Program-made: the position numbers and the translations under genes
In this document: positions 12,601 through 27,600 of the stretch, in pieces
Layout: each line of letters starts with the position of its first letter
Position numbering within the stretch: position 1 is the first letter of the stretch
Source of the DNA: Mytilus californianus
Lineage: Eukaryota > Mollusca > Bivalvia > Mytilida > Mytilidae
NCBI RefSeq assembly: GCF_021869535.1
Contig: NW_026262712.1
Span: 114,945,640 to 115,009,639 of the forward strand
Reading direction: 5' to 3'
DNA: 64,000 nucleotides
Notes under the pieces: generated by a model
What the model was told of the DNA's origin: nothing
Database searches by the model: none
What the model saw: only the letters and a program-made list of their open reading frames with translations

Positions 12601-15600
12601 TTAGACTTTATATTAATATATCTCTGACTTTGACTCTTTTGACCTTGTAAATAAAAGTAAAGAGCTGTGGTTTAAATGCATATGAGGCAACTATCCTCTA
12701 AGAACAAAGAACAATTACAGGCCACTGTGCGGCCATCAACAATTAGCCAAACTTATACCGAATAGTAAGCTTCACAAGTTCCCGAAAATAATTGTCACAC
12801 AATTCAAAAGAGAAAACCACCAAACCGATTTAACTAATAATATCAAACGGAAAACATTTGTGGCAGACAGAAACAACAAATAATACAGATAGATTTATGA
12901 CAGACAGATAGAAATAAAATACCCCACAAAATACAATTTTTGAGAACCACGAGTTACGTTATGTACTACAAAATGTATATAACGTAATTCCCCTTTTTCA
13001 AAATGTTGAAAATTGAAAATAAAGTTGAAAACAAAATATCATAAATATCTGAAAATAGTAGACAAAACTGAGCTTCTGTTCTCCAACTAGATGAATACGC
13101 TACATTATAATTTAAAAAGTAGTAGAATGTAGAAATATCGTATTAAAGGTGTAAAGGGAGATAGACCATTGCATTTGAAATATATAGCTGTCTCCGTGTT
13201 TATCAAAAATTGACATAGAACACTATAAGACTCATACGACAATTCTATTTAATTTTTCTTACTTTTTATTTTATATATATTTTGGTCACTTTACCTTACT
13301 TACAGATACTGATGGCACTGATATAGAATGCTGCAATGGGAACATTCCTGTCATCAGGTAAGTTAGGGAATACTGATGGCACTGATATAGAATGCTGCAA
13401 TGGGAACATTCCTGTCATCAGGTAAGTAAGGGAATACCGATGGCACTGATATAGAATGCTGCAATGGGAACATTCCTGTCATCAGGTAAGTAATACTGAT
13501 GGCACTGATATAGAATGCTGCAATGGGAACATTCCTGTCATCAGGTAAGTAATACTGATGGCACTGATATAGAATGCTGCAATGGGAACATTCCTGTCAT
13601 CAGGTAAGTAATACTGATGGCACTGATATAGAATGCTGCAATGGGAACATTCCTGCCATCAGGTAAGTAATACTGATGGCACTGATTTAGAATGCTGCAA
13701 TGGGAACATTCCTGTCATCAGGTAAGTAATACTGATGGCACTGATTTAGAATGCTGCAATGGGAACATTCCTGTCATCAGGTAAGTAATACTGATGGCAC
13801 TGATATAGAATGCTGCAATGGGAACATTCCTGTCATCAGGTAAGTAATACTGATGGCACTGATATAGAATGCTGCAATGGGAACTTTCCTGTCATCAGGT
13901 AAGTAATACTGATGGCACTGATATAGAATGCTGCAATGGGAACATTCCTGTCATCAGGTAAATAATACTGATGGCACTGATATAGAATGCTGCAATGGGA
14001 ACATTCCTGTCATCAGGTAAGTAATACTGATGGCACTGATATAGAATGCTGCAATGGGAACATTCCTGTCATCAGGTAGATACGTGTAGGGAGTATTGAA
14101 TCATATAATTATAAATAGTTGTGGACGATAATCGGCATTAATACAGTAAAATATGAGGTTTCTTAGCTTCGAGGCGTTGTTCATCAATTATAAGTAGGAA
14201 AATATGAGATGACAAAACAATAAGAAAACAATACTTAAAAATCATAAATAAAAACAACAATGTCATGATACCAAAAGTTGTTACAGATAAGCGTAATTTA
14301 TTTTTTATGTGACTGGGATATGCATTAATTAAATACTCCTTTAAATAGCTCATTTATACTCCGAGGAGTTGGTGGAATCGCGGCAGAACAAATTAACGTC
14401 GGCTTAATTACTCACTAAAATAGCTGCTACACATTTTAGTTTATGTCATGTCACAATAAAAGAACTCGTAAACATTTTGATTTAAAATTTTCTATGTAGC
14501 ACCATTCCAGCAGCGCCTGCATATGGAGTATATATCTCCCAGTTACGATATTCCAGAGCTTGTATTTCTTTTCATGATTTCCTTGATAGAGGGTTGCTGC
14601 TTTCACGTAAGCTTTTAACCAAGAGTTCCAAGTGGTGAAATTGAAGTCATCCTTTCGAAAATTATACGGACGCCATTATGAGTTGGTTGACCGTTATGGA
14701 ATATCACAAATGACAACGGCTATGTTCCAATTGTCTTGACCACAATCCGTCATATATTCCTCAATGAGACCTACCGAATTAGATTTATCACTGGGTTTGT
14801 ACTTACATGTGCAACACAACGGGTGCCACACGTTGAGAAGGATCAGCTTACCCTTCGGAGCACTAGACATTACGCCCCTGTTTTTGTGGGTTCCGTGTTG
14901 CCCAGTCTTTTGTTTGTTGTGTTGTGTTTTGTTTACTGTTTGTCTTTTGGTAGTATATCGCCATGGTATTGTCAGTTCGTTTTCGACTCATGGGTTAACA
15001 TATCCCTTTTGGTATCTCTCGCCTCTCTTTTACACTGTAAGTTCTTTTAAAAACCAGTATGAGAGGCACTTGTACCTGTGGTTTAAACTTGTCGGTACGA
15101 TTGAATATGAATAAGAGACAAAAGAGATGAAATATGTGTCAACAAGACAGAACTCAACGACATACACACCACATGACGTATATATTTACGTCAGGTAAAG
15201 GTGACTGTTAATTGATTTGGTTATTCTGTTAGGCCCCTTTTGATCATATAGCTCTTCACTTGTTTAGGTACTTATACATCTTTAGCTTTTAGTTTTGTTG
15301 GTATGAGCGTTTGTGGTGAAGTAAATCAAGGCAAACGCTTATAATGCAACAATTTAATAAAGTGAGATTTTCATTTGACGGTCTTTATCAATACACATTT
15401 GTTTATGCAATATATTTATCCCTTGGAGAATACGTTATTAAGTTGAAAAAAACTTGTGTCTAATCTGTTTGTTTGTTTTGAACTATTACTTATGTTTAAA
15501 CTAACAGTTACTATTAAAGATTTGCCAGTGACACCAAGTTCTTCATATGAAATAACATTAACGGTACCAGACTTAGTAGTAGTAACTCTTGGTTAATACA

Positions 15601-18600
15601 CTAGATTAAGTTTGACAAATTATGCCTCTTCAGTGATGATGTAGTCATAATAGAAATATTAAAGTAAATGAAATGATCATTTTTAATTTGACAAACTGAG
15701 TTAAATGATAAAAATGCCATTGTTTATAACTCTTCAAAAATACATACTATAATTGTTTATAACTCTTGACCTTCACTTTATATATAAAGTTACTTGAAAG
15801 AAGTATCTTTTTCAGTTAAATATCATATATTTATGAATATCTATACATAAAAATTTTTCAATCTAATTTCATAGTAAATCTCTGTTTTTTTCTTTTTTTT
15901 CAAACCTCTTATAATTAACAAATACTAGTTAAGATTTCATTATTTGCCAAATTAAAAGAGTATTGGTATCATTTTAGCTTAACCTTATTTAGATTTTTCA
16001 AATTGAAAAGTACATATGAATAAGAAGATGTGGGATGAGAACCAATGAGACAACTCTCCATCCAAGTCAAAGTGCTGCCTTCAACACGGAGCCTTGGCTC
16101 TAACCGAACAGCAAGCTATAAAACACCCCAAAAATGACTAGTGTAAAACAATTCAAACAGGAAGACCAACGATCTAATCTATATAAAAACGAGAAACGAG
16201 AAACACTTAATCTTGATATTTCATTATTGTTTTTAGATCTGAATGTTTTCCATTTTCAACACCGCCGGGAGAATTTTTATACACCTGTATGAATTTTGTT
16301 CGTTCAGCGCCAACATTGACGTATCCTCCTTATGCAGGTATTCACTATATTCTGATTTCATTTTAAGATTGAGTTTCATGAACAACTTTCGGATAAACTT
16401 TTTATTTCTTAACTCGTTTTGTTTTCATCATTTATAATAACAATGGCGTTACTCGGGTGATTTATAATTGTGTAGAGTTACATAGAAAAGGTCAGTTGTG
16501 TGAGTAAAATGGGTCTGTTCCGTTGATCTTGGTTGTGGAAGACACGTTTGAAGTTAAGTTGCAAATCGAATATTATTCCAATTTGTACAAATTGTTTCAT
16601 GTAAGAAAAATAAACAGCTTTTTGAATGTCACTTTCTCAATGCAATATTTATAAATTCCTCTATAAAAAACGGTTATTCAATCGTTGGTTTTATAGGAAC
16701 AAAAAGAAAACAATGGTATTGTCCTATGTTTTACAAAACAACACTATAACGAAATTATCAAAGTTTGAGCATGTGCAGATTATGGTCCGTGGATGAGCTA
16801 CTTTATAAGAAAGCAATCAGTCGATTGATCTACTGGGAATAATATTTTTGATGTTGACTTACATAAGACTGTCCACTGTTTTTGTATTTTATATGTAGAT
16901 ATTATAGGGATATATCTTTGATTGTTTTAATTCGATATTTAAAGAATACTGTATTTTACTTTTTAAACATTTTGAAACCAATCTTTTTCTTCTGCAGTAC
17001 AGTTAGTACTGTTTATGTTATAGATACAATTTGGTTGATACAGATGCTGGTAGACTGTTTGTCCACGATCGATGATATCACCAGCTCTGTAACACGTACT
17101 TTGGTACTGGTATAAAAATACGGGTACTAGAAGTATTGTTTAATGCAATTTGCTGTTTAAAATTTTAAGAAATAACTATAAATTAAGGCATGTATCTACA
17201 TTTGTGCCTCATGCATAGCTCTGAATCTTTTTCCGGGGTTGGCTATCCTTTTTTGTTTTATATGCAATTCAACGTTTGTATTAGGTTTTGAATTTTTACA
17301 TATTTAATGTGTCATTTTAAAATTGAAGGTCCACGACAGCAAGAGAATGCAATAACTTCTTGGTTAGATCTCTCAAGTGTCTATGGAAGCAGTGATGAGG
17401 AATTACAAAACCTACGCACAGACGGTGACGACGGTAAATATTATTTTGCCCAAATGTACTTATTAATAAGTGAATGGACATATCAAGTAAAAATTGAGAT
17501 CATACAGAAAATATTTAAAGAGAAACACAAAGGCCTGATTTGTTCGGACACAGAAAATTATGAAGTGTTGTTTTGCTCATAGATCAACAATAAATGTAAT
17601 ACAAGGTGTTTGTAGAAACCAACCACAACCACATCATTTCAAGCGTTTTGCTTGGGCCAGGAAAATAAAGAATGTATTTGTTTTAAACACTTTAGTGAGC
17701 GGTATAATTTGTCCCCGCGTCAATGACGGTATTTTAACAACATAACATAAGAACTGTAAAATTAGTTTGATATGTCTTGACTCTTTATGTTGGTACTAAG
17801 CATAAAAGCAAATCAAAACAGCTGACTGTAATTCTTAATCGTTATATATTTTACTTCAGGTAAGCTGAAAACAGGTTACAATGATTTACTGCCAGACAAC
17901 CCAGCAGATGATTCATGTGCCGACGCATTTCAATCATTATGTTTTCATGCAGGTAAGCTTTACACTTCTATTCCCCATGCTAAATTGAAAGATCGACTTC
18001 ACCATCTCATTAAACAGAGCTTTTTCTATAAAAATGGGAATCGTAGATATACATTTCTTGTTTTGGGTTATGATATTCTTATTTTGTGAAGAGCCACTCT
18101 GATTCTATCAGAAAATACAGTGAAGATGATATTATCAAAATGCTGGAATTTTTAATCGACATTATATTTGTTGAGTTTGAAGGATTGATATTTCAACAGA
18201 CAGTAGGTATTCCAATGGGTACTAATTTTGCAAACCTTCTGGCCGACTTGTTTTTGTACTCGTATGAAGCAGAATTCACTCAAAACCCTCTAAAAGACAA
18301 AAAGAAAAAGCACCTTGCAGAGTTCTTTAATTTTACTTTCAGATATATTGATGATGTCCTATCACTGAATAACCCATATTTCAGTCAGTACTTGCATCTC
18401 ATTTATCCCAGTGAACTTGAAATTAAGGATACTACTGGTACAAGAAGGGCTGCTTCATACCTCATCTTTTCCTCAATAGTGACACAGATGGACGACTTCA
18501 CACTAAAATCTATGACAAACGGGATGATTTCAACTTCCCAATTATCAATTTCCCATTTCTCTGTAGTAACATACCCTCTGCTTCGTCGTATGGTGTGTAC

Positions 18601-21600
18601 ATATCTCAATTGATACGCTATGCTGGTGCATGTTCACAATATACTGACTTCATATACAGGAGTGTGCTCATTACGTAGAAACTGCTACAACAGAGTAATG
18701 AGGAGGAAAGATTAAAAATGACACTCCGTAAATTTTATGGACACCATCACGAATTGGTTGATCTATACGATGTGTCTGTTTCTTAACTAACTAATGAAAT
18801 TTTTACCACGTCTTAGATTGTGGTTTAACATCTATGTCGTTTGTCTGCTAAGTACCGAACGTGACCTATTCCCGAATATGACTGTTATACGAGAGTGAAT
18901 TTACATTGCTATACGACTTGTCTCGATATTTTGTACATCCAACATTCATGTATTAATTTTTGATTTTGTTGTTATGGTTTCGGTTGAATAATGTGTTATG
19001 TCGTATCGTTTGTTGTCCAAATAATTATAAAATTGCCTTTCAATACCATCATTGTCATACTCCCGAATATGACTGTTATACTGAATGTGAATTTGCATTG
19101 CTGTGCGGCGTGTCTCGGTGTTTTGAACATCCAACATTAATGGATTTATTTTGATGTTTCTGTTATGGTTTTGGTTGGATAATATGTTATGTCTTTTCGT
19201 TTGTAGTCCAAAATAATTATAATATTGCCTTTTCCTACCATCATTGTCATGGAAGTTGTTTTGACGAATATTGTGAAAACAATTGTAAAAAATTCGAGAT
19301 TTCATGTTTGTTACGTAAGCGCGTCACTGTTTTTGATATCCTGTGGTGTTTTTCGTTGATGGAATATGTTCGATGTTGTTCTGTGGTTTGCATGTTGTGT
19401 CGACTATTATATTATTCGTTTGTGCGTTTCTCTGTTATGAATGTTCTTGCTTGTGTTTGTGCTGTATTTCTGTCACGTAGTGTTTTAGCCATTTTTTTAA
19501 CATTGTCATAAAGCGGGAGGTTTGGCATACCATGAAACCAGGTTCAACCCACCATTTTTTCTTTAAATGTCCTGTACCAAGTCCGGAATATGGCAGTTGT
19601 TATCAAATTGTTCGTTTCTATGTGTGTTGGCGTTTGTTTTTGTTGCACTTCGGTGTTCCTGTTGTTCCTTTGTTTTCCTCTTATAGTTGATGTGTTTCCC
19701 TCGGTTTTGGTTTGTAACCGGGATTTGTTTTCTCTCAATCGATTTATGACTTTTTGAACACCGGTATACTGTTGCTTTTATTTAAATCAGCAAAAGTAAC
19801 AACTTTATTGCTTGTCATCACAATGCAAAGCTATAGGTTTCAGTCGATACATGTCATCTAGAAATTATTACTAAACAAAAGTTAGATCTTATTCGTTGTT
19901 TATTGGTGTGGCTAAGATTGTATTGGCTATAATGAGTTATTATGAAAACACGTTAGGAGAAGAAATTATATACGGATGGCCTTACAGTATTCGAGACCCG
20001 ATCGATAAATATGTTGTTATAATTACATTACATGTATGTTTGACGAAAATGCGTTAGTTTGATTGGCTAACAACAATCACGTGTCACTCAAAAATTAACC
20101 TTCATATCAAAATGAAAAGTTACATTCGTGAAGACCCGTGTTTCCAATGAAAAATGGACAGGTAAATAAAAGAAAAAACTATATATTTTTTTTCATGGTC
20201 TTATTAGCATAAAAATTTAATTATTAAATTTTGTTTGGGATGTAAAAGTGTTGATCGTGCACACATTTTTAAAATGAAGCGCTTCAGCACTTCATACAAA
20301 ATGTGCCTCGGTTAACACTTTTACACCCAGATAAAATTACAAAAAGAAGCACTCGTTTCTTAAATATGGTCACCAAGTGTCGGATAAGCACTAACAGTCA
20401 AACATTCGTTTGTTTTGATTTGTAATTTAATGTTCAATATTACTACTCATAAATTAACAAAAACAAAATAATTATTCCAAAAATTGATAAATAATTGAGA
20501 ATCTGTCATTTTCTCTAAAAACATAAAAAATACAAAACCAAATACGGACGATCATTTATGATACTACGAAAACAATTCATACCGTTTAAAAAAAGTTACA
20601 CTGTTATCACCCAAAACGATATATTTTCTGTAATATAAAGTATAATTTCTTTAAGGAAAAGTGAGTGTTATTGATGTGAAAACATTATATGTTGTACCTA
20701 AAAACTAAAAAGTATCAACAGTAACGGGATTTTTGTTGTTTTTTTTTTGTTTTTTTTCCGTGTCTAGATTTGTTGTCTGTTTTTGATGTCCATTTTTTTT
20801 CATGTGGATTTTAATTGTTTAATGGTATCTCTGTTTGTAGTCTATGAAACGTAAGAAAAAAAGTGAGATAGAATATGGTAACAGTTGCTAAAAATACATA
20901 ATAGAAAAAAAAACAATTCACATCAGACATCAAATAAGTAGATTGAATTAAGCCTGTGTATATGATTACATTCGCTTTTCAAAATTTAAAATTTCAGATC
21001 GTTTGGTGAATATAGAAACGTGTCACGTATGATATACTTATTTTTTTTCAGGTGACCACAGAAATTCCGAAGTACCACTCCTAACTGTCATGCATACTAT
21101 TTTCCTACGGGAACATAATAGAATTGCAGAAAGACTAAAACTTGATCATGGTTGGGACAACGACAAAATATTTAATGAAGCACGGAAGATTTTAACAGGA
21201 GTTTATCAACATATAGTATATAACGAATTTCTTCCAGCTCTTCTTGGTTTTGATTGGTCAATAGCAGTTGGTTTGATGAGTCAACCACAAGGTCATATAC
21301 ATCTGTATAGCAGTTTTTTGGACGGTTCAACACGTAATGCTTTTGGAGCAGCTGCGTATCGGATGGGTCATTCTCTCGTCGGTGATTCTGTTGGTGCTTC
21401 AAATTCATTATTTAACCAGATTCAATTTAAAAAACTTCATGAAACATTTTTTAACACGGAAACTATTCGAGATAGTGCTCAATATGGTCCAACACGGATT
21501 GGAAGATGGATGTCTTCAACATATGATAGACAGATGGATAGATTTTTGTCTAAAGAAGTAAGGGATCATTTGTTTCAAGATACAAATAACCCCTTAGATG

Positions 21601-24600
21601 CTCTTGACCTTGGAGCACTTAATATTCAACGAGGTCGAGATCATGGTCTACCAGGATATAATAGATTCAGACAGTTCTGTGGCCGTTTTCCAGCTGTATT
21701 TTGGACAAATACACCAGGAGGATTTGTAGACCATGATTACAAAACTGTAGAAAAGCTACATAGTATTTACGGGTATGTCTTTTTGCTGTAAAAAACAACA
21801 ACAGAAAACGGAATTAAAAGATCGGTAGTTTGTCATGGATAAAGCTGAACAGCTTATTGTGAAATCCATTTGGTTTAGTTATCTGTTCTTTGTTAATCAG
21901 ATAGGACTGTGTGTATGGGAACTTTGTACAACATTTGTTTCGTACTAAACGGGTATTACATTAACAAAATTTAATTTTCTGATAATTAAAAGTAATAATT
22001 CATAATACTGATGTTAGGATAATATCACTGTTGAACAATTAAAATTGACAATTCATATTACGGATGTTTGAATATTAATATCACTGTTGAATAACCTAAA
22101 ACGGAAAATAGTTTAACTATGTAAACGACATGTTTCGTTTAAAACAAAATGTAGTTTCTAAACTGTTGGTTTCTTTTTTTTTTTCATTTTTGACGTTACT
22201 CGATTTGGCATATTTTGTCAGTAGTTTTTTTTGGAGCGTCATATTACTATTTCTAACATGACAGAAATAACTAAATAGATGAACATCCTTCAAAGGAGAG
22301 AAAATGCAAAATATAATTAAATAATCTCAGCTATATTACTATATACATGTAGCTAATGTCTGACATAATGCTTGTTATCGAAAGTAGTTATTCATATATG
22401 AATAAATCAAACTAGAGGCAGATATAGTTCTAAAATGTTTTAATCCAGTGAATGCATTAAGCATATATCAGTTTATATTAAAAGAAAATTCCGATGAATG
22501 AAATGAACTCCAGAACGGAACAAGACCGGATGTGTCGACTAGGTATACGTCTCCTCGCTCACCTTGCAAATCCGCACTCAGTCAAACTGTTACAAAATAG
22601 ATCACAATTGGTAAATTTAAAAATCAAAGGACTTTTCTGGTATCTTAATGACTTAAAACAAGAGGGAAGGTACCAGGATTGGGGACAATTAAGTCCAACT
22701 AGAATAAACAACTCCACCATGGACAGAAAGAATAAATAGCTGTGCCATGAGCCCATAATACACCCGTAGCTTTTTAAACGAATAAAGTTCCATAACTCCT
22801 TAATGTCATATCAGAATTTTATATAAAAAAAAAACTAAAGGGAGCTTATTCTAATATATATAAACCATTCACCAAAGTTTCATAAACACTGCTCAAACAA
22901 TTTTTGAGTTATTGTGCGAAACTGGGAAATCACCCATTTTTATGACTAAAATCCCATAACTCGGAAAAGTAAGTCTGAAATTAATTAAGATCGAAATGGA
23001 GCTCACGTCAATAGATATAAACAATTCACAAAAGTTTCATGAAAATAGGTTAAATTGTTTTTGAGCTATTGTCCGACATATTAACGAAGGACGAACGGAC
23101 AGACGGACAGACAGACAGACAGACGGACAACGGTAAACCATAATAAGTCCCGTAAACGGGCGTATAAAAGTGACGAAAAGACATTCATCAATAACACAAC
23201 ATTCAACAGAAAACTAAATATTGAGCAACATGAAACCTAACATTAACTTCGGGTAGTCCGAAAGGGTAAGCAGTTCCTGCATTTTCATGTGGATCCTGTC
23301 GTCTTGAACATGTAATCTTATTCGGTAAAGCTAAACCCACGAAAGTCTTGTCGCTTGAGAACAAGACATTTCGTACCAATCAACCAATTCGAAGTAAGAC
23401 TTCATCAGGAGGCAATATAAACAAGGAATCATGACATGGCATAACAATCTTCAAAGCGGATGGTACTTTCGTGAAAACATTCTTCAAACAAGATTTGACC
23501 ATGTTATAGATATCTCCCGTAATTATTGTATTCATTAAGTGGGAATGTTTTATTCATTAATTGGAAATAAATCAATTTAAATATAACGATGTGATGTAAA
23601 TAAAAGAGCAATTTGTTTTGTAGGCCGAATGTAGATGACGTTGATCTGTACGTTGGGGCTTTATCTGAGAGACCAGAATCACCAAATACAGTTGTTGGTC
23701 CAACATTTAGATGTCTAATTGCCGTACAATTCCTCTACTATAAATATGCGGATAGATTTTTTTATGAACATTTTTCCCCAACAACTGGATTCACACTAGG
23801 TATGTTTATCCGCTATTCAGGCTTCGTCAAGCTTATATTTAGATCATCACGTGTTTCAGAGAAGGAACGAGTTTGAATTATATAATAATTCACAATTACT
23901 TATCTTTACTAATCGTTCATTCAGTCAATTAACAGTCGTCCCGACCCTTGACTTACTTCTACTAACTCTGGGGTAAAGATATTTTGAGTAAATTTGAACA
24001 GACCTTGCAGTAATCCTATAATGACCTTGGTTAAATTCAACATACGTAGCTAGGATACAAAGATTTTAAATGGAAACCGTCCTCTTGTGTCACGGTAAAT
24101 GTAAAATAATGGTTTCCAGTTGATAGCAATATCGATATATTGAGAGACTTACAACATGTTTATTAATTTCAGCTCAAGTCAATGATATAAAAAAACAGAC
24201 CCTTGCTGGAATATATTGCAGAAATCTAAATATAAACAAAATTCAACCCAAAATATTTCTAAACCCAGATAACACGTAAGTTTTAATTAATAACTTTTAA
24301 ATGAAGATAACAATGATTCCGAGAGAGAAACATGAAAACCCTAAAATACATTATTGTGATGAAAGATTGTTATATCTGACTGGTACAAGTCCTTAATAAA
24401 TCATCTTTGGACACGTCCAATAACCGAATGGTGTTGTGCAAATATAGAAATAAGATGTGGTATGATTGCCAATGAGACAACTTTCCACAAGAGACCAAAA
24501 TGACACAGAAATTAACAACTATATTTCACCGTACGGCTTTCAACAATGAGCAAAGCCAATACTGCATAGTCAGCTATAATAGGCCCGGAAATGAAAAATG

Positions 24601-27600
24601 TAAAACAATTCAATAAAGGCAACAGTAGTTACCGCTGTTCGAAATTCATAAATCGATTGAGAAAAAACAAATCCGGGTTACAAATTAAAACTGAGGGACA
24701 CATCAAATATAAGAGGATAACTACGACTCAACAGAAACACAACATTAAAATGTAACACACACAAAAACTATAATATAACAATGGCCATTTTCTTGACTTG
24801 GTACAGGACATTTTAAGAAAAAAATGGTGGGTTGAACCAAATATATCGTATAAATTCAGTTGACCCAAACTAAAATCTAATGAATGAACTGGGGATTAAT
24901 TATCTTTACCATAACACACGAATACAACAGAAAAAAATAAGATTTACAACTACAAACGATAAGACATTTGACAAAATCCGATGAGAATAACAAAATTATA
25001 TAACATCAAAACTAAATACATGAATTTTGAATAGAAAAGTACCGTGACACGTCTTAGCTTATAGCAATGCGAATTCACACTCAGCAAAACAGTCACAATC
25101 GTTAACCCATTTCTCTGACGTCAGTCTATTGTTCTGACTGTAGATTATTTTTCAAGAATCCACTGACCATAGTATTAACTTAAGAGAACTTATATTATTA
25201 CTTTAAACTTTTAACTTACGATCTTTTATCCTCTCAAAAACGAGTGGCATGTGTAGGATTCGAACCCGCGCGTATTTTCTTCGTAATCAATACAGTCTTC
25301 AGTCTATGCATGATACCACTAGACCACGATGGCTGACATCTATCATTATATAAATAGTACTCTTAAAGCGCTTACTTGTCAATACATGTCATTTAACTGT
25401 ATTTCTGTCTCATTGATAATTCGCTTTTGTAATCTAATGATATATATATATATCTTGGTTTGTTCATGTTTATTCAATTTGTTTTATTTTGGGTGTTATT
25501 TTTTTTTAAGAAATGGGTTAAAACTACTTCTTTGACAATAAAAACAGAAACAAAATCATCGCCATTATATGAAAATGAAATATATGATACTTCTACATGT
25601 TCTAGGATTAAAACAATATTTTGGTCCAGAAAAAAAAAATTACAATGAAAAAAATTCATTCCGGGTACAAGGTTCGAACTTTGCACTGTTAATATCACCG
25701 TTATGACATTCGTTATCAACGACTAGACTATCACGGCTATGAACAGCTTGATGGTAAGTTTATGAAATCAACATAATTATTCATTGTACATCCGTAGCAA
25801 GAGCAATTCTGATGTGGATTCAGAATGCGTACCACAGATAAAACTATTTTACTGACCGGTGAACGATATATGCCAAATGTAATAACGCTAAAATAATCTT
25901 AACTTAAATGAAACGGAAACAGTTTAAACAAAATTTAAATATAATTGTTCAATTTAAATCGTTAGCGCATAATTTTAATACTTTAAACAGCAATATGAAT
26001 TATGAAATGGCAGATTTATGGCATATACGCTAATAATATTTAATTGACTAAGAACGACATAATGGTGTAACGATTTCATTATACCAAATCACGTTGCTAA
26101 ATATTATACATATACATTTTGAAGATTCTAAATTTTGGTAATTAAAATTTTTTAACTTTTCAAAACAAGATGAATAAATTCTGTATATCAATATATGTCT
26201 TTTTGAATAAATTAAATATACCAAAATCTATTTAATTTAAATAATTTGTAATGATTAAAGATTAAATGAAATATGTATATACAAAAATAAAATCTGGTAT
26301 TAAAAAGGGGAGCTAACACCCCATTTAAGTTATATTAAACTTATGTTAACTTGTCAAATGTCTAAATATAGATGCGAACCGTGTGGATATATTCATTTCC
26401 AGCTATTATAGAATAAAAAAGACAAAATACCAAACTTTTTTTATGAAATATTGTTGATTCATTGTCAAAACGTAAAACAGACAGTCGTTTTACTAGAAAT
26501 GGGTTAAGCTAGAGAATTGATAAGAAGTAGTGGATTCGGAAACGATAATCAACTTGCGACTAAAGTCGCTCGTTGATTATCGTTTACGAATCCACTACTT
26601 CTTATCAATTCTCTACTACGGAATAAGTCACGTTCGGTAATTAAAAAATAAGACGACGTAATGTCAAACCACAATCTAACACGTGGTAAAAATGTCCTTA
26701 GTTAGTTTGGACAAAGACATCGTATGGATCAACCAATTTGTGATGGTGTCCGTAAAATTTACGGAGTGTCATTTTTAATCTGTCCTCCTCATAGCTTTGT
26801 TTGAGCAGTTTCTGCGTGAGGAGCACACTCCTGTGTATGAAGTCCATATAGTGTAAACATAAAATCGAGAATGGAAATGGGGAACGTGTCAAAGAGACAA
26901 CAACCCGACCATAGAACAGACAACAGCAGAAGGTCACCAACAGGTCTTCAATGCAGCGAGAAATTCCCGCACCCGGAGGTGTCCTTCAGCTGGCCCCTAA
27001 ACAAATATATATACTAGTTCAGTGATAATGAACGCCATACTAAACTCCAAATTGTACACAAGAAACTAAATTTAAAAATAATACAAGAATAACAAAGGCT
27101 AGAGGCTCCTGACTTGGGACAAGCGCAAAAATGCGGCGGGGTTAAACATGTTTATGAGAACTCAACCCTCCCCCTATACATCTAGCCAATGTAGAAAAGT
27201 AAACGCATAACAATACGCACATTAAAATTCAGTTCAAGAGAAGTCCGAGTCTGATGTCAGAAGATGTAACCAAAGAAAATAAACAAAATGACAATAATAC
27301 ATAAATAACAACAGACTACTAGCAGTTAACTGACATGCCAGCCCTAGACTTCAATTAAACTGATTGAAAGATTATGTCTTCATCATATGAATATCAGGCA
27401 CAATTATGCATGAGCATAACGTATCAACTGAGATATGTAAACACCATACGAAGGGGCAGAGGGTATATTACTACAGAGAAATGGGAAATTGATAATTGGG
27501 AAGTTGAAATCGTCCCGTTTATCATAGATTTTCGTGTGAAGTCGTCCATCTGTTGCAATATTGAGGAAAAGATCAAGGTATGAAGCAGTCCTTCTAGTAT

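Noticed and set aside
13358..14080. Possibility that several exon-5 copies are translated in series
   Set aside because: Each donor sequence read through gives TAA directly after AGG, so no serial translation is possible, and copies 2-13 lack an acceptor with a pyrimidine tract.
22494..22739. 81-codon open frame in peroxidase intron 9
   Set aside because: It has an ATG and protein-like composition, but no recognisable domain or splice context, and it runs into a dispersed repeat at 22.74 kb. Probably repeat-derived.
25247..25333. Functional tRNA gene
   Set aside because: The A and B boxes are present, but stems do not pair and no acceptor stem can be drawn, so it is listed as tRNA-like only.
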